Shown piece after piece: positions 57,411 through 64,000 of a DNA stretch of 64,000 bases. Position 1 is the first letter of the stretch. Each line of letters begins with the position of its first letter. The stretch is from positions 1,736,001 to 1,800,000 of the forward strand of contig JBAIAC010000054.1 in the NCBI GenBank assembly GCA_037349315.1, given 5' to 3'. Below the pieces are notes generated by a model, which worked only from the letters and a program-made list of their open reading frames with translations, searched no databases and was not told where the DNA came from. The translations under genes and the position numbers were made by a program. The DNA comes from Chelydra serpentina (Eukaryota; Chordata; Testudines; Chelydridae).

Positions 57411-57897
57411 TCATAGAATCTCAGGGTTGGAAGGGACCTCAGGAGGTCATATAGTCCAACTCCCTGCTCAAAGCAGGACCAACCCCAACTAAATCATCCC
57501 AGCCAGGGCTTTGTCAAGCCTGACCTTAAAAACCTCTAAGGAAGGAGATTCCACCACCTCCCTAGGTAACCCATTCCAGTTCTTCACCATCCTACTAGTG
57601 AAAAAGTTTTTCCTAATATCCAACCTAAACCTCCCCCTCTGCAACTTGAGACCATTACTCCTTGTTCTGTCATAGAATCATAGAATATCAGGGTTGGAAG
57701 GGACCTTAGGAGGTCATCTAGTCCAACCCCCTGCTCAAAGCAGGACCAATTCCCAATGTTTGCCCCAGATCCCTAAATGGCCCCCTCAAGGATTGAACTC
57801 ACAACCCTGGGTTTAGCAGGCCAGTGCTCAAACCACTGAGCTATCCCTCCCCCCATCTTTTACCACTGAGAACAGTCTAGATCCATCCTCTTTGGAA
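57411..57897 (-). mobile_element. CR1 3' end inserted in DIRS
   Basis: TCATAGAATCTCAGGGTTGG to CATCCTCTTTGGAA on the minus strand, about 300 bp of CR1 once the SINE is removed. Flanks CTTTGAA/CTTTGGAA overlap the element sequence, so a target duplication cannot be separated from microhomology. Confidence 0.85.
57674..57853 (-). mobile_element. tRNA-headed SINE inserted in CR1
   Basis: Nearly the same as 50477-50658: CR1-like tail on the left, tRNA-like head with GAACTCACAACCCTGGGTTT and TAGCTC (minus strand) on the right. CAT at 57671-57673 and 57854-57856 flanks it; the host CR1 reads TTCTGTCAT then CTTTTACCACTG across the insertion. Confidence 0.85.
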
Positions 57898-58603
57898 GAC
57901 ATGGTGACATGCTCACTACTACACCTTTCCATGAAAGTGGCATTCCTTGTGGCAGTTACATCTACCAGACGTGTAGGAGAGCTGACGGCCCTCATGGCAG
58001 ATCCCCCGTACATGGCCTTTTTTAAAGATAAAGTATCCCTGAGACTGCATCCCAAGTTTTTACCGAAAGTCGTCTCAGTTTTCCACCTTAACCAACCCAT
58101 TTACCTACTGACATTCTACCCCAAAACACAGATAGAATTCAGTCCATGCTTCATACTCTTGATGTACGGAGAGCATTAACCTTTTACATAGACCGAACAA
58201 GGCCATTTCGTCAATCTCCCAGACTGTTCATCTCCATCACCGAATGTTCCAAAGTGAGTGCCATTTCTAAACAAGGACTCTAGAAGTAGATCTCTGATTG
58301 CAAAACAAAACAAACAAACAAAAGAAACGCTATCATCAGTGCGCCTGCCAACCCCCCAAGGGGATTCGCACACATTCTGCCAGAGCCCTGTCAGCCTCCA
58401 CGGCTTTCCTGAACAATGTACCCATCGTGAACATTTGTAGAGGTGCTACCTGGGCCTCAGCCTCTACCTTTACACAGCACTACGCATTAGAGCAACAGGC
58501 AACATCTGATACCTCGTCCGTACTCTCTCTACTGTCATCTGTCATGACTTCAACTCCGAAGCCCCCTCCTTCCACCGGAGGGCACTGCTCTGAAGTCACC
58601 TAA
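57898..58603 (+). pseudogene. DIRS tyrosine recombinase C-terminal remnant
   Basis: VAVTSTRRVGELTALMADPP carries the first catalytic Arg; HSAR near 58370 fits the H-x-x-R pair; TQHYAL near 58478-58490 has the nucleophile Tyr. These lie in different frames, with a low-complexity AAACAAACAAACAAAAG insertion near 58305-58322. The N-terminal core-binding region is missing, apparently lost at the CR1 insertion. Confidence 0.75.
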
Positions 58604-58639
58604 AATGGAGCACCCACAGGAACAGCACTCGAAGAAGAA

Positions 58640-58692
58640 GAGAAGGTTACTCCCCTTGTGCAGTAATTGAGGTTCTTCGAGATGTGTGTCCC
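58640..58692 (+). repeat. Internal complementary region of second DIRS
   Basis: GAGAAGGTTACTCCCCTTGT to TTCTTCGAGATGTGTGTCC is almost exactly the reverse complement of the right tip at 58918-58970. Confidence 0.75.
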
Positions 58693-58754
58693 TGTGGGTA
58701 CTCCACTACCCACCCTCCTCCCCTCTACTTTGGAGTTTCTTACTTAGCCTCTGC

Positions 58755-58970
58755 AGTAGAGAAGGAACGGAGTGGGTTTTGGTCACACAGCATCAGTTAA
58801 CTGCCTGAAGCAGCACGAGAGGGGGACCACACATGTGCGACCCAACCGGGCACTGCTACCAAAAGTCTCCGAGTATGAGTGCAGGGGTGCACAAACACCT
58901 AATATGGAGCACCCACAGGGACACACATCTCAGAGAACCTCAGTTACTGCACAAGGTGAGTAACCTTCTC
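58755..58970 (-). repeat. Right inverted terminal repeat of second DIRS
   Basis: Complement of the left arm up to about 58934, then a tip (CACATCTCAGAGAACCTCAG to GAGTAACCTTCTC) pairing with the internal complementary region. Confidence 0.75.
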
Positions 58971-60746
58971 GTACAAATATAAGCCTTGATTCACCCCTGC
59001 AAGTTGCAACCCTCTCTGCATCAGCAGATATCTTTGTCCTCAGGGGAGGGGCAGGTAGCTGTACCGCCACTGCTATCCCAGGCGTTCCATCTGGTGGGAA
59101 CAACATTAAACTCCACCTGAGGCACCACAGGAGGCTCACCATGGGATGGTCCGTTGGAGACGTGTTGAATCAGAGCATCTGCTACATGCCTTGTCCCCCT
59201 TTGCCAGCCCCACCTACTTTGTGCTGCTCTCACTCCAGTGGCCCTCAGTCTGGGTTCTGCTGATGGAACTAGATGAGGCCAATATAAACAAACTCAGTTT
59301 GAAGTTGTTGACCCCTAAGCAGATGTATCATGCTTTTTCTGGAGAAAATCAGTTGAGATTGAGTGTTACATTCTAGGATGTATAATAGCTAGGCGGAAAT
59401 GGCAGTGGTTGTTTTTGCCCAATTTCCCCTGTAATTCAACTCAGGATGTCCTCATATACCAAATTAGAGAGCCTGCTCTAATCCCCTTCAAAATGGCTTT
59501 GATGGAGATAAACACAAATGAAGAAACGTTCACCTTTAGAACCCTAATGCTGAGTCTGCTTGAGTCTTAAGGGAGTTAACATTGGTTCCCATTTCCCTTG
59601 TCCCCTCTCTCCTCCCTCCTGGGCATTCCCTGTTCTGTCTCCCTTCCTGCCATTTGATTTTCAAAACAAAAACAAAACAAAAGTGGGGGGAGAGGAATTG
59701 AGACTTTTTTTGGTGAAAATTTCTTTTTTTGACCAGCCCTAATCTTGCATAAAACTCATGCACATTCCAGCCAGAAGGATTAGGCTTGCTTTCCCAGCCA
59801 CATGTCCTCATTCTCCTGGCTACTGGTCCTGCTCCATGCCATGGTCCTTTTGCTGCTTCCCATCCCTTCCATGCACACCTCCGGCTCCCTGCCTGTGAAA
59901 GCAGCTGAGGCCAGTAGCAGAAGAGGAAGGTTGCTTTCGGTAAGGAAGGCTGGAGGAGGGTAGAGGTTCTTGGCATGGGAAAGCAGGCCCATCTGTGACT
60001 CAGTTCTAGGCAAGTCCCATTAGCTAAAAACTCACCCTTCTCCCAGTGCAGTAAACCCCACTGATCCCCCTAAGCAAGATTTAGGAACTGGCCAGTTCTT
60101 AATGTGTGAAACTCCTTATGTTGCTACCAATCCTAAGGGTTCTGAGACGGACCAGAGATGATTCAATATATCAGCAGGTAGGGGTCCCAGAGAAAATAAA
60201 CAGCCACGTGATAGTTCCATGTATCTTTTAGTTTGTTGTCCTCCTCCTCTGCCCTGTGCATGCTCCCTCCTCTTGACACACAACTGTGATGCACTCATCA
60301 CTGGGATTTTGTTCTGAGTCCCTTAGCTTTCCCAGTAGAGTGGATGCAAATTCTGTTTAATTAGCTGAATTGGGGAAGGAGGAATATTATGGGTATCTTC
60401 CTGAGAGAAGAAAAGCTATTCATTTTCATAGAACTGGTCCTCACACACAAAGATAGGTCAGTATGTTCTGGTCTGCTCACTATTATGGGATATTTACTTA
60501 ATATCTTTGGAGACCCTCTGAGACTGAATTAGCTGATTTACAGATGTTATTGAAAGTTTCTGTTTGGTTATGAGATTGAAATAGGATTGAAATAGTTTAG
60601 CTGGTATTCCATCCTCTCTCTAAACAGTGCATATATGGAGGAATACAATATGGAAGCAGAGTAACACACACAAAAGTAGAGCTAATCTCACACATTGTAC
60701 CTGATGGTGTAACTGTGAGTGAGGGATTCCCTCAGTAAAGCAAGTC
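58971..60746. other. Non-coding DNA without recognised gene
   Basis: No exon, RNA gene or named repeat seen. An AAAACAAAAACAAAACAAAA run lies near 59660-59680. Confidence 0.5.
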
Positions 60747-60838
60747 ATAGAATCATAGAATCATAGAATCTCAGGGTTGGAAGGGACCTCAGGAGGTCAT
60801 CTAGTCCAACCCCCTGCTCAAAGCAGGACCAACCCCAA

Positions 60839-62806
60839 CTAGATCATCCCAGCCAGGGCTTTGTCAAGCCTGACCTTAAAAACCTCTAAGGAAGGAGATT
60901 CCACCACCTCCCTAGGTAACCCATTCCAGTGCTTCACCACCCTACTAGTGAAAAAGTTTTTCCTAATATCCAACCTAAACCTCCCCCTCTGCAACTTGAG
61001 ACCATTACTCCTTGTTCTGTCATCTTCTACCACTGAGAACAGTCTAGATCCATCCTCTTTGGAACCCCCTTTTAGGTAGTTGAAAGCAGCTATCAAATCC
61101 CCCCTCACTCTTCTCTTCTGCAGGCTAAACAATCCCAGTTCCCTCAGCCTCTCCTCATAAGTCATGTGCTCCAGCCCCCTAATCATTTTTGTTGCCCTCC
61201 GTTGGACTCTTTCCAATTTATCCACATCCTTTTTGTAGTGTGGGGCCCAAAACTGGACACAGTACTCCAAATGAGGCCTCACCAGTGCCGAATAGAGGGG
61301 AATAATCACGTCCCTCGATCTGCTGGAAATGCCCCTACTTATGCAGCCTAAGATGCCGTTAGCCTTCTTGGCAACAAGGGCACACTGTTGAGTCATATTC
61401 AGCTTTTCGTCCACTGTAACCCCTAGGTCCTTTTCTGCAGAACCGCTGCCCAGCCATTCGGGCCCTAGTCTATAGCAGTGCAGGGGATTCTTCTGTCCTA
61501 AGTGCAGGACTCTGCACTTGTCCTTGTTGAACCTCATCATATTTCTTTTGGCCCAATCCTCTAATTTGTCTAGGTCCCTCTGTATCCTATCCCTACCCTC
61601 CAGTGTATCAACCACTCCTCCCAGTTTAGTGTCATCTGCAAACTTGCTAAGGGTGCAGTCCACACCATCCTCCAGATCGTTGATGAAGATATTGAACAAA
61701 ACCGGCCCCAGCACCGACCCTTGGGGCACTCCACTTGATACCGGCTGCCAACTAGACATGGAGCCATTGATCACTACCCGTTGCGCGCGACCATCCAGCC
61801 AGTTTTCTATCCACCTTACCGTCCATTCATCCAGCCCATACTTCTTTAACTTGCTGGCTAGAACACTGTGGGAGACTGTATCAAAAGCTTTGCTAAAGTC
61901 AAGAAACAGCACATCCACTGCTTTCCCCTCATCCACAGAGCCAGTTATCTCATCATAGAAGGCAATTAGGTTAGTCAGGCATGACTTGCCGTTGGTGAAT
62001 CCATGCTGACTGTTCCTGATCACTTTCCCCTCCTTTAAGTGGTTCAGAATTGATTCCTTGAGGACCTGTTCCATGATTTTTCCAGGGACTGAGGTGAGAC
62101 TGACTGGCCTGTAGTTCTCCGGATCTTCCTTCTTCCCTTTTTTAAAGATTGGCACTACATTAGCTTTTTTCCAGTCATCCGGGACCTCCCCCGATTGCCA
62201 TGATTTGTCAAAGATAATGGCCAATGGCTCTGCAATCACATCGGCCAACTCCTTTAGCACCCTCGGATGCAGTGCATCCGGCCCCATGGACTTGTGTTCG
62301 TCCAGCTTTTCTAAATAGTCCCGAACTACTACTTTCTCCACAGAGGGCTGGTCACCTCCTCCCCATACTGTGCTGCGGAGTGCAGCTGTCTGGGAGCTGA
62401 CCTTGTCTGTTAAGACAGAGGCAAAAAAAGCATTGAGTACACTAGCTCTCTCCACATCCTCTGTCCCTAGGTTCCCTCCCTCATTCAGCAAGGGGCCCAC
62501 ACTTTCCTTGACTTTCTTCTTGTTGCTCACATACCTGAAGAAACCCTTCTTGTTACTCCTAACATCTCCGGCTAGCTGCAACTCCAAGTGTGATTTGGCC
62601 TTCCTAATTTCACTCCTGCATGCCTGAACAATATTTTTATACTCCTCCCTGGTCATTTGTCCAATCTTCCACTTCTTGTAAGCTGCTTTTTTGTGTTTAA
62701 GACGAGCAAGGATTTCACTGTTAAGCCAAGCTGGTCGCCTGCCATATTTACTTTTCTTTCTACACATCGGGATGGTTTGTTCCTGCAACCTCAATAAGGA
62801 TTCCAT
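60839..62806 (-). CDS. CR1 ORF2, reverse transcriptase part
   Basis: 655 codons open, ending DKALAGMI as in the other CR1 copies. RT blocks by residue: NYRPVSLTS about 231-239, [11 protein letters not shown] 300-310 (first catalytic Asp), [12 protein letters not shown] 357-368, [11 protein letters not shown] 387-397 (catalytic Asp pair; FADD in place of the commoner YADD), then the LGVTVDEKL region. It makes cDNA at the nicked target. The true protein starts at the upstream endonuclease; the Met used here is only the first after a stop. Two nonsense codons, TAA at 62822-62824 and TAA at 62810-62812, separate it from the endonuclease in the same frame. Confidence 0.93.
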   Translation of the reverse strand: MESLLRLQEQTIPMCRKKSKYGRRPAWLNSEILARLKHKKAAYKKWKIGQMTREEYKNIVQACRSEIRKAKSHLELQLAGDVRSNKKGFFRYVSNKKKVKESVGPLLNEGGNLGTEDVERASVLNAFFASVLTDKVSSQTAALRSTVWGGGDQPSVEKVVVRDYLEKLDEHKSMGPDALHPRVLKELADVIAEPLAIIFDKSWQSGEVPDDWKKANVVPIFKKGKKEDPENYRPVSLTSVPGKIMEQVLKESILNHLKEGKVIRNSQHGFTNGKSCLTNLIAFYDEITGSVDEGKAVDVLFLDFSKAFDTVSHSVLASKLKKYGLDEWTVRWIENWLDGRAQRVVINGSMSSWQPVSSGVPQGSVLGPVLFNIFINDLEDGVDCTLSKFADDTKLGGVVDTLEGRDRIQRDLDKLEDWAKRNMMRFNKDKCRVLHLGQKNPLHCYRLGPEWLGSGSAEKDLGVTVDEKLNMTQQCALVAKKANGILGCISRGISSRSRDVIIPLYSALVRPHLEYCVQFWAPHYKKDVDKLERVQRRATKMIRGLEHMTYEERLRELGLFSLQKRRVRGDLIAAFNYLKGGSKEDGSRLFSVVEDDRTRSNGLKLQRGRFRLDIRKNFFTSRVVKHWNGLPREVVESPSLEVFKVRLDKALAGMI

Positions 62807-62821
62807 AAATTACAGCCAGCT

Positions 62822-63688
62822 TTATTCGACTCCTTTCCCCCTCATGTTATTCTCCCAGGGGACCTTGCCCATCAGTTCCCTGAGGGAGTCAAAGTCTGCT
62901 TTTCTGAAGTCCAGGGTCTCTGTTCTACTGCTCTCCTTTCTTCCTTGTGTCAGGATCCTGAACTCGACCATCTCATGGTCACTGCCTCCCAGGTTCCCAT
63001 CCACTATTGCTTCCTCTACTATTTCTTCCCTGTTTGTGAGCAGCAGGTCAAGAAGAGCTTTTCCCCTAGTTGGTTCCTCCAGCACTTGCACCAGGAAATT
63101 GTCCCCTACACTTTCCAAAAACTTCCTGGATTGTCTGTGCGCTGCTGTATTGCTCTCCCAGCAGATATCGGGGTTATTAAAGTCACCCATGAGAACCAGG
63201 GCCTGTGATCTAGTAACTTCTGTTAGTTGCTGGAAGAAAGCCTCGTCCACCTCATCCCCCTGGTCTGGTGGTCTGTAGCAGACTCCCACCATGACATTAC
63301 CCTTGTTTCTCACACTTCTAAATTTAATCCAGAGACTCTCAGGTTTTTCTGCAGTTTCATACTGGAGCTCTGAGCAGTCATACTGCTCTCTTACATACAA
63401 CGCAACTCCCCCACCTTTTCTGCCCTGCCTATCCTTCCTGAACAGTTTATATCCATCCATGACAGTACTCCAATCATGTGAGTTATCCCACCAAGTCTCT
63501 GTTATTCCAATTACATCATAATTCCTTGACTGTGCCAGGACTTCCAGTTCTCCCTGCTTGTTTCCCAGGCTTCTTGCATTTGTGTATAGGCATTTAAGAT
63601 AACTCACTGATCGTCCTGCTGTCCCAGTATGGGGCAGGAGCCCTCCCCTCTTGCACTCACCTACTTGTGCTTCCTCCCGGTATCCCAC
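62822..63688 (-). CDS. CR1 ORF2, endonuclease part
   Basis: 288 codons with a complete APE-type nuclease. By residue: YTNARS (Asn37), ITETWW (Glu64), YKLFRKDR 80-87, CYRPPD 137-142, LMGDFNNPD (Asp169, Asn171), LLDLLLT 212-218, GGSDHEM with Asp237 and His238. It nicks the target strand to prime reverse transcription. It ends at TAA 62822-62824, apparently a nonsense change in the linker before the RT, with the frame continuing beyond. The start is uncertain: the Met at 63688 lies soon after the ORF1 stop at 63733-63735. Confidence 0.92.
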   Translation of the reverse strand: MGYREEAQVGECKRGGLLPHTGTAGRSVSYLKCLYTNARSLGNKQGELEVLAQSRNYDVIGITETWWDNSHDWSTVMDGYKLFRKDRQGRKGGGVALYVREQYDCSELQYETAEKPESLWIKFRSVRNKGNVMVGVCYRPPDQGDEVDEAFFQQLTEVTRSQALVLMGDFNNPDICWESNTAAHRQSRKFLESVGDNFLVQVLEEPTRGKALLDLLLTNREEIVEEAIVDGNLGGSDHEMVEFRILTQGRKESSRTETLDFRKADFDSLRELMGKVPWENNMRGKGVE

Positions 63689-63732
63689 TTCCCCACTTAC
63701 CTCGGGGCTTTGGTCTCCTTCCCCCCGTGAAC

Positions 63733-63883
63733 CTAGTTTAAAGCCCTCCTCACTAGGTTAGCCAGCCTGCTTCCAAAGATGCTCTTCCCTCTCTTCGTCA
63801 GGTGGAGCCTAGCACTCCTTCTTCTTGGAACACCATCCCATGGTCAAAGAATCCAAACCCTTCTCTCCGACACCATCTGCGTA
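63733..63883 (-). pseudogene. CR1 ORF1 C-terminal piece (esterase end)
   Basis: Minus-strand [20 protein letters not shown] ending at TAG 63733-63735. The HL-x-x-x-G block is the expected catalytic-His region of the SGNH esterase domain. An indel or shift lies upstream, near 63800-63820, and the rest of ORF1 is missing. It complements the N-terminal esterase blocks seen in the different CR1 at 303-773. Confidence 0.7.
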
Positions 63884-63884
63884 G

Positions 63885-63907
63885 TCATCATCATCATCAT
63901 CATCATA
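63885..63907. repeat. (ATC)n microsatellite
   Basis: About 7-8 ATC/TCA units at the 5' truncation point of the CR1. It may be pre-existing target sequence or have grown at the junction. Confidence 0.85.
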
Positions 63908-64000
63908 GTTAGAATGAACGTGCATGCCTGATGCAGCTAACTTGTGAGGGAGGAGATGGAAATTGCTTGCACTGTCAACTGACAGATCTTTATAGATGTT

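Larger units (their letters stand above)
53512..58970 (+). mobile_element. Second DIRS retrotransposon, old, with nested insertions
   Basis: Left inverted terminal repeat about 53512-53696, right about 58755-58970 (CCCAACCGGGCACTGCTACC complements the left GCAGTGCCCGGTTGGG). Gag-like, RT/RNase H and recombinase remnants are in DIRS order but broken by many stops and shifts, so it is older than the copy at 4697. A CR1 (57411-57897) containing a SINE separates RNase H from the recombinase. The internal complementary region near 58640-58692 matches the right tip. Confidence 0.87.
60747..63883 (-). mobile_element. CR1 LINE, about 3.1 kb, nearly intact ORF2
   Basis: The 3' end is at 60747 (three ATCATAGA units, minus-strand ATTCTATGATTCTATGATTC tail). 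Reading leftward from 63883: the last ~50 codons of ORF1, then ORF2 endonuclease and RT. The 5' end is lost inside ORF1, where the sequence meets an (ATC)n run. It lacks frameshifts, so it is the youngest-looking CR1 in the window. Confidence 0.93.
50453..64000 (+). other. EXD3: Probable EXD3 intron, repeat-filled, open at right edge
   Basis: Starts GTATGT. No downstream EXD3 exon was recognised in the remaining 13.5 kb, which is mostly transposons. Inference only; an exon missed within low-similarity sequence is possible. Confidence 0.55.

Noticed and set aside
59536..59976. Minus-strand 146-codon frame
   Set aside because: No family resemblance, no splice-site or repeat context; consistent with chance.
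61518..61958. Plus-strand 146-codon frame
   Set aside because: Antisense to the intact CR1 RT frame; Ser/Leu-rich as expected of a shadow.

Overview
This window reads as nuclear DNA of a reptile, most likely a turtle (inference). The direct evidence is the repeat set: many CR1 LINE copies, two DIRS-type tyrosine-recombinase retrotransposons, Penelope-like elements with GIY-YIG endonuclease, PIF/Harbinger DNA transposons with DDE nuclease and Myb-like ORFs, and a tRNA-headed SINE with a CR1 tail, the architecture described for the tortoise Pol III SINE. There is no bacterial-style gene organisation. Coding DNA is sparse and split by GT-AG introns.

Host gene: six exons on the + strand between 29529 and 50452 encode the N-terminal part of EXD3 (exonuclease mut-7 homolog). 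All six have consensus splice sites and their codon phases join without conflict. The start-codon exon is not identified upstream. The DEDD exonuclease and Mut7-C parts must lie beyond the window's right edge, so 50453-64000 is probably intron.

Layout: 1-1.9 kb holds an internally deleted CR1. A Harbinger MITE is at 2.2 kb. At 4.7-10.7 kb is a nearly complete GC-rich DIRS element with inverted terminal repeats, an internal complementary region, gag-like, RT/RNase H and tyrosine recombinase reading frames. An LTR-like repeat follows at 10.7-11.6 kb. From 12.7 to 15.0 kb is a 3'-truncated Harbinger transposon. From 15 to 20.2 kb are small repeats: a foldback, a transposon-borne 32-bp CpG-rich tandem array inside a CR1, and Penelope fragments. 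From 20 to 29 kb is mostly unrecognised DNA with CR1 pieces. EXD3 then spans 29.5-50.5 kb; its introns carry mariner-type MITEs, a complete Harbinger element with TIRs and 3-bp target duplication (42036-45739), a CR1 split by a mariner MITE, and a SINE. Between 52.3 and 59.0 kb is a nested pile: Penelope copies, a second and older DIRS starting exactly at a Penelope 3' end, a CR1 inside that DIRS, and a SINE inside that CR1. At 60.7-63.9 kb is a minus-strand CR1 whose 955-codon endonuclease/RT frame is broken only by two nonsense codons.

Nothing here is a demonstrably new biological system. The items most worth checking are a 33-residue Cys/His module with identical spacing in both divergent DIRS gag proteins, a three-copy unclassified transposon family (one copy with a GC-box/CRE-like array), the inverted-structure Penelope insertions with 11-12 bp target duplications, and the near-intact CR1.
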